Position numbers and translations under genes: made by a program. A DNA stretch of 64,000 nt from Bacillus sp. ISL-34 (GTDB taxonomy: Bacteria > Bacillota > Bacilli > Bacillales > DSM-1321), in NCBI RefSeq assembly GCF_018613325.1, contig NZ_JAGGQJ010000033.1, positions 124,001 to 188,000 on the forward strand, read 5' to 3'. Below the pieces are notes generated by a model. The model ran no database searches. It was given only the letters and a program-made list of their open reading frames with translations, and had not been told where the DNA came from. Of the stretch, positions 6,746 through 14,515 are shown piece by piece. Numbering within the stretch: position 1 is the stretch's first letter; every line of letters starts with the position of its first letter.

Positions 6746-9493
6746 TTATTCCGTATCTTGGTTTGGATCTGGATCCGGGTTAGGGTCAGGGGTCTCGACT
6801 GGTATTTCCTCTTCTACCGTACCAGGGTCAGTGGCATCATCCCCGCCTTCGACGTCCTCATCTCCATTATTGCCATTTCCATCATCAGTGTTGTTGCCAT
6901 TTCCATTTCCATTTCCATTTCCATTTCCATTATTATCATTGTTGCCATTTCCATTATTGCCGTTATTGCTGTTATTTTCGTTATTACCATTATTGCCGTT
7001 TTCGCCATTGTTATTTTTGTCTTCGTCTTGATTATCTTCTTCGCCTTCAGCAGGTGTTTCTTGCTCAGTATCTTCACCTTCGGCCGGATCTTCAATCTCC
7101 TCGTCCTCAGTATCCTCAGGGACTTCCGCTACAGCAGGTATTTTGACTGATGTACTCGCAGGATCACTTTGTTGGTTATCCACTAAAGCTACCACTGAGA
7201 AAGTATATTTACTTCCAGGGGTTGGATTAGGGATCGTTAAACTAGTATCCTTCGATTTTTTTAATACGCTCTGTGCTCCGCCATCAACGGACATCTTAAC
7301 CTCGAATTGGGTATTACCTTTAGGATGTGACCATGATAGATTGATTTCATTGCTTTCCTGGTTGTAAGAAGCGTTAATGCCAGGTGAGTCGATTTTTTCA
7401 TATTCTGTCGTCACTTGTGTTGGCTCGTGACCTTTTACATAATATTCATAAGTGATTTTACTGCTTGGTGTATATTCATTGGCTTTGACAGCTGGATTTG
7501 AACCTTTGATGACTCCAACCTTCACAACACTATCAGGTTGATCAAAGTCCTTCGTTTCTTTTGATTGAGCCATATGTTCCATTAAATTCTTAAAGATGGA
7601 TTTAGGGATCCTTTGAGATGATTCACCCAGATATTCCATTTGCTCACCAGATGCATTATCATAACCAGCCCAAACCGCGACTGTATAATTGGTTGTATAA
7701 CCTGCCATCCAGCTATCTTTTACACCGGAAGATGGGATGTTGTTCTTTGCACGCTGTTCAGGCGTGAAATTGGTTGACCCCGTTTTACCGGCTACCGGGA
7801 GACTAGGTATATTGGCTAACCTTCCTGTTCCATAAGCTTCTTTCATGACGCTTTTCAACATATCCGTCACGATGAAAGCTGTGGAATCTTTCATGACCGG
7901 TTTTGATTCCGTCTTGTTTTTGATGGTTGTTTTATCACGTAAAACAATCTTTTTCACACTATGCGGTTCATTATAAATACCGTTGTTTCCGAATGAACTG
8001 TATGCACCGGCAAGTTCAAGTGTAGAAACATCCTTACCGCCGCCCAATGCTGCAGCTTCGGTGATTTCCTTGTCAAAAGGAATGCCAAGGTCAGTGGCAA
8101 AATCACGTGCCCGGTCCAAGCCGACTGCTTGAAGCGTTTTTAAAGCAGGAATATTTAATGAACGTGCCAGTGCTTCGCGAGTCGTTACAGTACCATAATG
8201 TCGTCCGGAAGCATTTTTAAGCGGTGTTCCATCACTGTAAGTATATTCCTCATCCTTGATTTGATGGTAGGTGGACCAATTTAAATATTCTACGGCAGGA
8301 CCATAATCCAGAATAGGCTTAATGGTCGAACCAGGTGATCGCTTGGCATCCGTTGCATAATTCCAGCCGCGTTTAACCGTCGTGTTCCTGCCGCCGCCCA
8401 CTGCTTTAATTTCACCAGTTTCTGTATCGAGTAATGTGACTCCGGCTTGGAGATCTTCACTTGGATAATTGATGATTTCATCACTATTCAACATGTTATA
8501 GACATATTCTTGGGCATCTTTATCAATGGTCGTTTGGATTTCCAAACCATCGGTAAAGACGTTATAGTCACCCATATCCCCGACTTCCTCAATTACCAAA
8601 TCGATGAATGCATCGTATGCGGTCGTATCGATTTGGCTCTTATCGATTTCTTGAAGTCCTTCTGTTATATCGATGCTTTGTGCATTTTTCATTTCCGTTT
8701 CGGTGATATATCCATGTTTATTCATTAAGTGCAGAACAATATCACGGCGTTCTTTCGCACGTTCAGGGTATTTATATGGGTCATACCTGCTTGGACTTTG
8801 CGGTAATCCTACAAGCATGGCCGCTTCGTTCAATTTCAATTCGTTAAGATCTTTTCCATAATAAGTTTGCGATGCAGTTAAGATCCCGTTTGCGCGGTTT
8901 GCAAAGAAAATCTTATTCACATACATTTCGAAAATTTCTTCTTTTGTATATTTTCTTTCAAGCTGTATGGATAGCCACATTTCCTGGACTTTCCTCTTAA
9001 TGGTCTTATCAGGTGTTAAATAAGAACGCTTGATAACCTGCTGGGTCAATGTACTTGCACCCTCTGAGCCGAATCCGTTTTTGAAGTTCGCTATGACGGC
9101 ACTGCCCAGACGTAAGAAATCGACCCCGTGGTGTTCATAAAAGCGTGAATCTTCCGTTGCCAGGAAAGCTTCTTCGACAAGATCGGGTATGTCTTCATAA
9201 TTTACATAATCCCGGTTTTCCTTTCCGATTTCAGCTAGCAATTTACCATTTTCATCGAGAATCTTGGATGTGACCGGATCTTTCAAAAGCTTTTCGTCAA
9301 GTTCTGGAGCGTCGCTTATAAAGTAAGCCATTGCAGCTCCTCCTGCAACCAGGCCTATTATTCCGATTGTAACAAGTATAAGGAAAATTCGCTTAAGCAT
9401 ATTGGTTGGCTTTTTAGGACCTTTTTTCTGTTCCTTTTTTTGAGTCTGCCCCTGCTTTCGGCGTTCTTCTCTAGTATTATATTTTTCAGCCAT
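6746..9493 (-). CDS. ponA: Penicillin-binding protein 1A/1B (bifunctional transglycosylase/transpeptidase)
   Basis: 915 aa class A PBP that polymerises and crosslinks peptidoglycan. Cytoplasmic basic N-terminus, one membrane anchor at about 34-56 (IFLILVTIGIIGLVAGGAAM), GT51 glycosyltransferase domain (about 80-260, with EDSRFYEHHGVD and GASTLTQQVIKR), and a transpeptidase domain with the nucleophile Ser389 in STIK, an SLN motif, and KTGS at 570-573. A fibronectin type III-like module follows (about 690-785), then an acidic Glu/Asp-rich linker and a long Asn/Gly-rich tail. B. subtilis PonA also has an FN3-like module and an Asn-rich tail. ATG start with AGGCAGG-type site. Forms an operon behind recU, as in B. 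subtilis. Confidence 0.96.
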   Translation of the reverse strand: MAEKYNTREERRKQGQTQKKEQKKGPKKPTNMLKRIFLILVTIGIIGLVAGGAAMAYFISDAPELDEKLLKDPVTSKILDENGKLLAEIGKENRDYVNYEDIPDLVEEAFLATEDSRFYEHHGVDFLRLGSAVIANFKNGFGSEGASTLTQQVIKRSYLTPDKTIKRKVQEMWLSIQLERKYTKEEIFEMYVNKIFFANRANGILTASQTYYGKDLNELKLNEAAMLVGLPQSPSRYDPYKYPERAKERRDIVLHLMNKHGYITETEMKNAQSIDITEGLQEIDKSQIDTTAYDAFIDLVIEEVGDMGDYNVFTDGLEIQTTIDKDAQEYVYNMLNSDEIINYPSEDLQAGVTLLDTETGEIKAVGGGRNTTVKRGWNYATDAKRSPGSTIKPILDYGPAVEYLNWSTYHQIKDEEYTYSDGTPLKNASGRHYGTVTTREALARSLNIPALKTLQAVGLDRARDFATDLGIPFDKEITEAAALGGGKDVSTLELAGAYSSFGNNGIYNEPHSVKKIVLRDKTTIKNKTESKPVMKDSTAFIVTDMLKSVMKEAYGTGRLANIPSLPVAGKTGSTNFTPEQRAKNNIPSSGVKDSWMAGYTTNYTVAVWAGYDNASGEQMEYLGESSQRIPKSIFKNLMEHMAQSKETKDFDQPDSVVKVGVIKGSNPAVKANEYTPSSKITYEYYVKGHEPTQVTTEYEKIDSPGINASYNQESNEINLSWSHPKGNTQFEVKMSVDGGAQSVLKKSKDTSLTIPNPTPGSKYTFSVVALVDNQQSDPASTSVKIPAVAEVPEDTEDEEIEDPAEGEDTEQETPAEGEEDNQDEDKNNNGENGNNGNNENNSNNGNNGNGNNDNNGNGNGNGNGNGNNTDDGNGNNGDEDVEGGDDATDPGTVEEEIPVETPDPNPDPDPNQDTE
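6897..6930. repeat. Hexanucleotide repeat inside ponA
   Basis: Five uninterrupted CCATTT units plus CCAT on the plus strand, embedded in a longer imperfect tract (about 6860-7020). On the coding strand it encodes alternating Asn-Gly. Because the unit is 6 bp, copy-number change would alter tail length but keep the frame. Confidence 0.85.
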
Positions 9494-9520
9494 TACAGCT
9501 AACCTGCCTTTCTAAAAAAA

Positions 9521-10132
9521 CTAAAAATTTTCTGCGATGAGCGAATCTACTACTTTAATATAGTCAATTCTCGGTTGAAAGCCAAGAGTAATCTTTCGTG
9601 AACTGCTTTCAACCTCTTGAAGAGTTATAGATTTGCGTCCGCCTTCTTTCATTCTCTTCCAATAAAAACTCAGTTGTTCAGAACTCATTACATATATATC
9701 ATCCATTGCGGAAAACCGGATGATGACAAATGCAATTCCGTCTTGCTGAACGATATTTTTCATATGCTCAATTTGATGGTCATGAAAATTTTTCAGAGGG
9801 AACGAACTGCTGTTTTTCGTTTCCTTTGCCTCAAAATCAATGTACTTTCCTTTATAAACACCATTGTAATCCGTGGTCGATGCTTGTTTGAAATAAGCTT
9901 CTTTAATGACTGCAGCACTTCTTTTCGGATAGTGGACATCGACAATTTGAATGGGTGTCGGTTTTTTATGGATGACGGCAATGCCGTGTGCTAAATAATA
10001 CTGATTGGTTTCGTTCAAATCGTCTTCCAATGTTTTACCCCGGTTGCTGTAACTGATTTTTTTTAGTGGGCTTTTCTTTTCTTCCATAGCCTGCGGTACA
10101 AATCTTCGCCCGTTGGGATAATGAAATGCCAC
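9521..10132 (-). CDS. recU: Holliday junction resolvase RecU
   Basis: 203 aa, family-typical. Cuts Holliday junctions and modulates RecA during recombination and chromosome segregation. The nuclease signature [23 protein letters not shown] supplies the metal-binding Asp/Glu and the catalytic Lys, followed by [14 protein letters not shown]. The start is a GTG (MAFHYPNG) with a strong AGGAGGGG ribosome site 6 nt upstream. ponA follows after 27 bp, the conserved recU-ponA operon; yppC is divergent across a 143-bp intergenic region. Confidence 0.97.
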   Translation of the reverse strand: MAFHYPNGRRFVPQAMEEKKSPLKKISYSNRGKTLEDDLNETNQYYLAHGIAVIHKKPTPIQIVDVHYPKRSAAVIKEAYFKQASTTDYNGVYKGKYIDFEAKETKNSSSFPLKNFHDHQIEHMKNIVQQDGIAFVIIRFSAMDDIYVMSSEQLSFYWKRMKEGGRKSITLQEVESSSRKITLGFQPRIDYIKVVDSLIAENF

Positions 10133-10275
10133 TTTTACCCCTCCTTTTTTTCACTTATCTATATTAGCAAAAAAAGAATCCAAAATGTGAATAAAAAGAA
10201 TTGTTTCTTAGAACGATAGGATTTATGTACAACTATATGTCACAATTCATCGCTATAGAAAGGCTGGACACATAG

Positions 10276-11223
10276 ATGCAAATGTTAAAGATGGAAATGC
10301 AATTGCTCCATTCCATAAAAGCCCAAACCGCTAAAGGGAATAGGGATAATATTTCAAGGACGAAGGCATATGAACAATTTTTCAAAATGCATCCCGAAAT
10401 ACAATGGTCTTTTTTAGCGGGGATGGTTTCTAGAAATGCAGGCTGGAATATGTGTGATCTTAAAGGGATTTGGTTTTCCCATTTGCTTGGCCTGAAATAC
10501 AGGCATCTCTTATTCCTGACGTATGAAGAAGCCAACTGGAGAATATTCCAAGATGCTTATCCGCAATTACTTCTCTATCATTATTCGACGAAATATGGAC
10601 GTCCTTTGTTTCACTTATGTCATTATTTTTTTATTACCAAATTCATGACGAACGAATGGTATTCCTTTTGGAAACATGGAAATCGGGAAAAATTAGTCAC
10701 TGCGCTTATCATAAATGAACAAAACATCATAGAAGAACCGGTTATTAAAAAGCAATCTTTCGTATTTCATTCTTTATTATTTTTCCTGCAGGACTGGATG
10801 CATTTTAGCACCGTTTTATTTCCTACTTGCAATGGAGAACTGTATGGCTCGTCCGTTTCGCATTTTAGAAATATTGATAAAAGGATTGAATTGGGGAAAA
10901 GGTTGGCCGGCCTTTTATTTTCTGAAGATTTGTTTCCGCTATTTTATGAATTTTCCTGCAGGACTGAACCAACGGGGGCCAGATATGATTATGAACAATA
11001 TCGAAAAAATCCTAGGTACCATGAAACCCCGATGCTGAGGGGAGTATATCCATTGATTCATCATCAAGCAGGAAAGACAGATCAATGGGATATGAAAAAA
11101 AAGGTTAAAAAAAAATGGTTCATTGAACCCAAATGGGAAGAAGACCCGCATTTGACCGAATGGTATGACCATAAACAAAAGCAGCTGCACACGGCAGCGA
11201 TGATCAAAAATTGGATTTTATAA
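10276..11223 (+). CDS. yppC: DUF2515 family protein YppC
   Basis: 315 aa. Function unknown; position divergent from recU is the same as for B. subtilis yppC. Rich in aromatic residues, with conserved-looking blocks such as FLAGMVSRNAGWNMCDLKGIWF near residue 55 and a C-terminal PMLRGVYPLIHHQ. I see no signal peptide and no clear catalytic motif. Assignment by sequence style and neighbourhood. Confidence 0.8.
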   Translation: MQMLKMEMQLLHSIKAQTAKGNRDNISRTKAYEQFFKMHPEIQWSFLAGMVSRNAGWNMCDLKGIWFSHLLGLKYRHLLFLTYEEANWRIFQDAYPQLLLYHYSTKYGRPLFHLCHYFFITKFMTNEWYSFWKHGNREKLVTALIINEQNIIEEPVIKKQSFVFHSLLFFLQDWMHFSTVLFPTCNGELYGSSVSHFRNIDKRIELGKRLAGLLFSEDLFPLFYEFSCRTEPTGARYDYEQYRKNPRYHETPMLRGVYPLIHHQAGKTDQWDMKKKVKKKWFIEPKWEEDPHLTEWYDHKQKQLHTAAMIKNWIL

Positions 11224-11227
11224 TCGC

Positions 11228-11262
11228 AAACAGGGAAGGCGTCGCATATGCCTTCCCTGTTT
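11228..11262 (+). terminator. Terminator between yppC and sspM
   Basis: Arms AAACAGGGAAGGC and GCCTTCCCTGTTT around a 9-nt loop. It can serve convergent yppC and sspM; the U tract is short on both strands. Confidence 0.75.
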
Positions 11263-11280
11263 ATCGGTAGTATTTATGTC

Positions 11281-11394
11281 TTACGTAGAGGGGCGGTTTT
11301 CTCCACTAAGCTTCGGGTTTCCCATTCCTGCCTTTTTAGTGGGCGGCTTTTGTCGTTTTTCGTTTTTTTGCTGTCTGCTTTCATTCGACTGCAT
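11281..11394 (-). CDS. sspM: Small acid-soluble spore protein M
   Basis: 37 aa, MQSNESRQQKNEKRQKPPTK followed by KAGMGNPKLSGENRPST. The KLxGxNRPST ending is the hallmark of B. subtilis SspM (34 aa, ending KLGGPNRPST). It is strongly basic and lacks membrane segments. ATG at 11394 with a near-ideal ribosome site AGGAGGTGA 5 nt upstream. Minor SASPs of this type are made in the forespore under SigG; I could not find a clear SigG promoter by eye. Faces yppC and shares its terminator. Confidence 0.88.
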   Translation of the reverse strand: MQSNESRQQKNEKRQKPPTKKAGMGNPKLSGENRPST

Positions 11395-11577
11395 AAAATC
11401 ACCTCCTGTCTGTATTCTTGTTTAAAACTTCATTCTTCATTCTGCCATTGTTGTCGAAGGGCATAATAAATTAAGTGAATTGCACTTTCTTTGCCGATTC
11501 CCTTCTAGTTTTGTCAGTCATGAAGGGCTTTCTGATAAAAAAAAGAATAGTACAGGTAAAGAATGGGAGGGATCAGC

Positions 11578-11853
11578 ATGGTCAATAAAAGTGTCGCAAC
11601 AGAGGAGATATTAAGGATGATAGCTGAGATCAGTACCAGCCTGGATCGTTTGGAAATTTCATATGGGGAAACTGTAAATACAGTGCGGTGCAAACTATGG
11701 GCGGAGCAATATACTTTAGTTAATGAAGCCCAGGAAGCCATTGAGAAAGCCGAGGATTATTGGGTAAATGCTGAAGGTGCAAACCATTCCTTTTCCATTG
11801 TCCCGAAAAAAACAATAATAAAGCACAAGGTTTTCACTGAATTGCACGTATAA
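11578..11853 (+). CDS. Hypothetical protein between sspM and yppE
   Basis: 91 aa, not recognised. ATG at 11578 is preferred over the in-frame ATG at 11563 because the GGGAGGG ribosome site (11565-11571) would otherwise lie inside the gene. Predominantly helical, with two heptad-like stretches (EEILRMIAEISTSLDRLEISYGE and a LVNEAQEAIEKAEDYW region), one Cys, no membrane segment. The position is close to where B. subtilis has yppD, but I cannot claim homology. Confidence 0.65.
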   Translation: MVNKSVATEEILRMIAEISTSLDRLEISYGETVNTVRCKLWAEQYTLVNEAQEAIEKAEDYWVNAEGANHSFSIVPKKTIIKHKVFTELHV

Positions 11854-11922
11854 GCCAGAGGAATATCATTTTATAATGAACTGGATTATACTAAGGGAAA
11901 CAAATGTGCGGAGGAATATATT

Positions 11923-12291
11923 GTGCAAAAAGAAAAACTGCAGCTATTAACAGAACAATTAATAAAATTCACGGACCAAGCTGATGATATCTATGAGGGT
12001 GTACGGAAGGAAGGAAAGGAAAAGGATTTCTTTTCGGAAGTCAAGCCGTTTGCAGATCAGGTCGGGACCGCATGCATCGAATGGGAAACCGGAATGAAGG
12101 AGTGGATGAAAGAAACCGAATTTAGGCATCTTTTCCCCGAGCAAATCGAACAAACCGCCCATAACCTTTCTGATGTGGCCGTACAGGCATTTTTTCCTAA
12201 AACAAGTTATAAGCGATTTAAAAGCCATGTTCAATCGGTCGAATTCATCCTAAATAATGTAAGAACGGAAATCAATCGGATTTTATCATAA
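11923..12291 (+). CDS. yppE: DUF1798 family protein YppE
   Basis: 122 aa four-helix-bundle type protein of unknown function, same length as B. subtilis YppE (123 aa) and in the same neighbourhood. GTG start with GGAGGA 7 nt upstream. All-helical, with the conserved-looking PFADQVGTACIEWETGMKEW block and a C-terminal SHVQSVEFILNNVR. Confidence 0.8.
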   Translation: MQKEKLQLLTEQLIKFTDQADDIYEGVRKEGKEKDFFSEVKPFADQVGTACIEWETGMKEWMKETEFRHLFPEQIEQTAHNLSDVAVQAFFPKTSYKRFKSHVQSVEFILNNVRTEINRILS

Positions 12292-12300
12292 AAACACCTA

Positions 12301-12329
12301 CACTTTATTACCACTTTTTTCATATATTA
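12301..12329 (+). promoter_or_regulatory. Candidate SigK promoter of yppG
   Basis: -10 CATATATTA at 12321-12329 fits the SigK consensus CATAnnnTA exactly, with CACT (near mACm) 16 bp upstream at 12301-12304. Consistent with a mother-cell, coat-related gene downstream. Confidence 0.5.
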
Positions 12330-12368
12330 TCAGAACCATGTAATGAAAAAAGAGGAGGGCTCATTGAC

Positions 12369-12968
12369 ATGATGAGATCCGGTTTTAACCAAATCTCCCC
12401 AAATCAAGGACAGTTTCCTCAATCAATGCCGGAATATTGGGGAGGGTACCAGCAGCCAATGCCGTATTCTCCGCCTAATAATCATAATCTTGAACAACCA
12501 TTTATGTATCCATATCATCTCCAGGATACAGGGGGCTATATGGCACCATATCATGATCCTTATCATGATCCTTATCAGCAAAAGGCCTATCATCCATTCC
12601 AATCAGTCCAGCAGCAGGCGATGCCTGTGGGAGCTTATCCGGGCAGCAGTGTAATGCAGCCAATGGCACAAATGCCGCCGCCAATCCAGTCCAATCAGCA
12701 GCCGCAAGCTTTTAGTCCGTTCGCCAATCCGTTACAGCCAGCTAAAAGGCCTCCGCAAGGTCAGCAGCAGGCTCATAATCCATATCCTAAGCAGCAGTTC
12801 ATGCAAAAACCCCAGCCATCGGGTTTCAAATCGGTCATGAATCAATTCAAAACACAAGATGGCTCAATGGATATAACGAAAATGATGAATACAGCTGGAC
12901 AAATGATGAATACAGTTTCTCAAGTATCTTCAATGGTCAAAGGAGTAGGGGGCTTCTTCAAAGCTTAG
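12369..12968 (+). CDS. yppG: YppG-like Gln/Pro/Tyr-rich putative spore coat protein
   Basis: 199 aa of low complexity, rich in Gln, Pro, Met, Tyr and His, with a short in-frame repeat DPYHDPYHDPYQ made from duplicated 12-bp units at about 12547-12580. The C-terminal 45 residues are of normal composition (GFKSVMNQFKTQDGSMDITK, ending MVKGVGGFFKA) and resemble the conserved end of YppG-like coat proteins. ATG 12369 with AGAGGAGGG upstream; ATG 12372 is also possible. The SigK-like promoter supports mother-cell expression. B. subtilis YppG is shorter (about 125 aa), so this copy has an expanded middle. Confidence 0.72.
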   Translation: MMRSGFNQISPNQGQFPQSMPEYWGGYQQPMPYSPPNNHNLEQPFMYPYHLQDTGGYMAPYHDPYHDPYQQKAYHPFQSVQQQAMPVGAYPGSSVMQPMAQMPPPIQSNQQPQAFSPFANPLQPAKRPPQGQQQAHNPYPKQQFMQKPQPSGFKSVMNQFKTQDGSMDITKMMNTAGQMMNTVSQVSSMVKGVGGFFKA

Positions 12969-12982
12969 ATGGTGAATAAAGG

Positions 12983-13030
12983 AAAAGCAGACTTACAAGT
13001 GACCCAGCCACTTTTTTAAGTCTGCTTTTA
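12983..13030. terminator. Bidirectional terminator between yppG and the Hsp20 gene
   Basis: AAAGCAGACTTA ... TAAGTCTGCTTT with a second inner pairing AAGTG/CACTT, between convergent genes. Confidence 0.8.
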
Positions 13031-13037
13031 TTCATGT

Positions 13038-13490
13038 CTAATGGATTTCAATCCGATTCCCCCTGATTTTGGGTAGCTGAAGCGTGAGGATTCCATCGCG
13101 ATGTCGAGCGGTGACTTTTGCTTCATCAATGGGTTTTGGAAAGGAAATGGTTCTTGAAAGAGTACCTGCTGAAACTTCTTTTTGAAACATTCCTTGATTT
13201 TTATGTCTTCTGTCTACATGCTTTGCAGTTATGGTTACGGCATGGGCCAGCACATCAATTGATATTTGGCTGCGTGCAATTCCAGGCAAGGTGGCGGTAA
13301 GGGTATATTCTGAATGTGTTTCGTGAACATCAACCGGAAAGCTGCGTTCTTTCGCCGAACCGAAGAAATCGTCAAGAGATTGCAGCATGCCTTTAGGAGG
13401 CCTTTCGGAAAACAGCCGATCCATTTTGTTAATGAAATGGGTAAAGGGTTCTATTCTCCGATTATTATTTTTTTCAGAAGAGGTCATCAC
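13038..13490 (-). CDS. Hsp20/alpha-crystallin family protein, probably spore-associated
   Basis: 150 aa small heat-shock protein. The alpha-crystallin domain spans about 50-145 (VDVHETHSEYTLTATLPGI, then the closing GILTLQLPK). Start is GTG 13490 or ATG 13487, both after AAAGGAG. A CATAnnnTA-type -10 upstream points to SigK, as for the CotM and CotP Hsp20 proteins of B. subtilis, so it may be a coat protein rather than a general heat-shock chaperone; that is inference. The IxI/V oligomerisation motif is represented by the end RIEIH. Confidence 0.85.
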   Translation of the reverse strand: MMTSSEKNNNRRIEPFTHFINKMDRLFSERPPKGMLQSLDDFFGSAKERSFPVDVHETHSEYTLTATLPGIARSQISIDVLAHAVTITAKHVDRRHKNQGMFQKEVSAGTLSRTISFPKPIDEAKVTARHRDGILTLQLPKIRGNRIEIH

Positions 13491-13521
13491 GGTGCTCCTT
13501 TCTAAAAAATTCCTTTGCCTA

Positions 13522-13549
13522 TAGGCTATGTGAGGAATGAAGAAATGTG
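13522..13549 (-). promoter_or_regulatory. Candidate SigK promoter of the Hsp20 gene
   Basis: Read on the minus strand: CACA (13549-13546), 15-bp spacer, CATAGCCTA (13530-13522). The -10 is a perfect CATAnnnTA and the -35 fits mACm. Confidence 0.5.
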
Positions 13550-13562
13550 AATGCGCTGTTGG

Positions 13563-13588
13563 GTTTCAGATACAGGTCTATAGGGAAT
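13563..13588 (+). promoter_or_regulatory. Candidate SigB promoter of the alpha/beta hydrolase
   Basis: GTTTCA (13563-13568), 14-bp spacer, GGGAAT (13583-13588), close to the general-stress consensus GTTTAA-N12/15-GGGTAT. Confidence 0.4.
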
Positions 13589-13628
13589 AACGTTATTGAA
13601 TGATAAGTAAAGGAAATGAGGGATTAAT

Positions 13629-14393
13629 ATGACAGAAAATGGCAAGCTTTCCTACATAGATACCGGAAAAGGAAATGAAACATTGTTGTTCATTCATGGT
13701 TTTTGCGGAAGCCATGAATATTGGAGTGACATCATTGCTGGATTAAAGGATGAATACCGGATTATTGCCGTTGATATACGGGGGCATGGTGCAAGTGAGG
13801 AAATAGGGGGATCTTTCTCGATTGAAGATATGGCTGCTGATATTGCGTCATTACTGGAAGAACTGGAAATCGGACAGGTATATATGTTTGGTCATTCGCT
13901 TGGGGGATATATCACCTTGGCGTTCGCAGAAAGGTTTCCTGGGAAATTATCTGGTTTTTCATTGGTACATTCTACCGCTTTGCCGGACGATGAGACTGGA
14001 AAGGCTGGGCGCTTAAAATCTGTCGAGAAAATCGAAAGTGAGGGAATTCCTGCTTTCATTGATGGACTAATACCAAAGCTTTTCGCTAATTCCGATGATC
14101 CCAATATTGAACATACTAAGGAAATCGGATATAAAACAAGTGAAAGTGGTGCGATAGGATCTTTACATGCCATGAGGAACAGAATAGACAGAAATCATGT
14201 ACTCAAAGATACGAAGTTGCCTGTCCTATTGGTTGCAGGTGAACAGGATAAGGTGATTCCCGTTGAAAAAACCTTTTCTGTTAAAGGAAGCCATATCCAT
14301 GAAGTCATACTTAAAGGCAGCGGCCATATGGGAATGTTGGAAGCTCCAAGCAGACTACTCGAAGAAATCATTCGCTTTGTCGAGAAGAATTAA
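13629..14393 (+). CDS. Alpha/beta hydrolase
   Basis: 254 aa, soluble. Nucleophile elbow GHSLGG with Ser90, oxyanion-hole region HGFCGSHEYW, acid in AGEQDKVIP (about 207) and the catalytic His in GSGHMGMLEAP (about 231): a complete catalytic triad. Length and layout resemble small carboxylesterase or 3-oxoadipate enol-lactonase-like hydrolases; substrate cannot be predicted. ATG 13629 with AATGAGGGA upstream. Single-gene unit bounded by a terminator. Confidence 0.9.
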   Translation: MTENGKLSYIDTGKGNETLLFIHGFCGSHEYWSDIIAGLKDEYRIIAVDIRGHGASEEIGGSFSIEDMAADIASLLEELEIGQVYMFGHSLGGYITLAFAERFPGKLSGFSLVHSTALPDDETGKAGRLKSVEKIESEGIPAFIDGLIPKLFANSDDPNIEHTKEIGYKTSESGAIGSLHAMRNRIDRNHVLKDTKLPVLLVAGEQDKVIPVEKTFSVKGSHIHEVILKGSGHMGMLEAPSRLLEEIIRFVEKN

Positions 14394-14409
14394 ATGAAAA
14401 AAGAACCGA

Positions 14410-14448
14410 GCTGGAGACGGGATATTGACGTTTCCAGCATTTTTTTTT
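14410..14448 (+). terminator. Terminator of the alpha/beta hydrolase gene
   Basis: GCTGGAGACG / CGTTTCCAGC hairpin followed by a run of nine T. Confidence 0.85.
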
Positions 14449-14515
14449 GAATAGGAAATAGTTTCCCTTTTGCATAGAACGTTCATTCGGTAGAATAGGA
14501 GTATGAGGTGGTTAT

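Noticed and set aside
6758-7150. Ile/Val-rich plus-strand ORFs opposite the end of ponA
   Set aside because: Antisense of the Asn/Gly low-complexity tail; no ribosome site.
13118-13505. Plus-strand ORFs opposite the Hsp20 gene
   Set aside because: Antisense shadows; the alpha-crystallin domain reads clearly on the minus strand.
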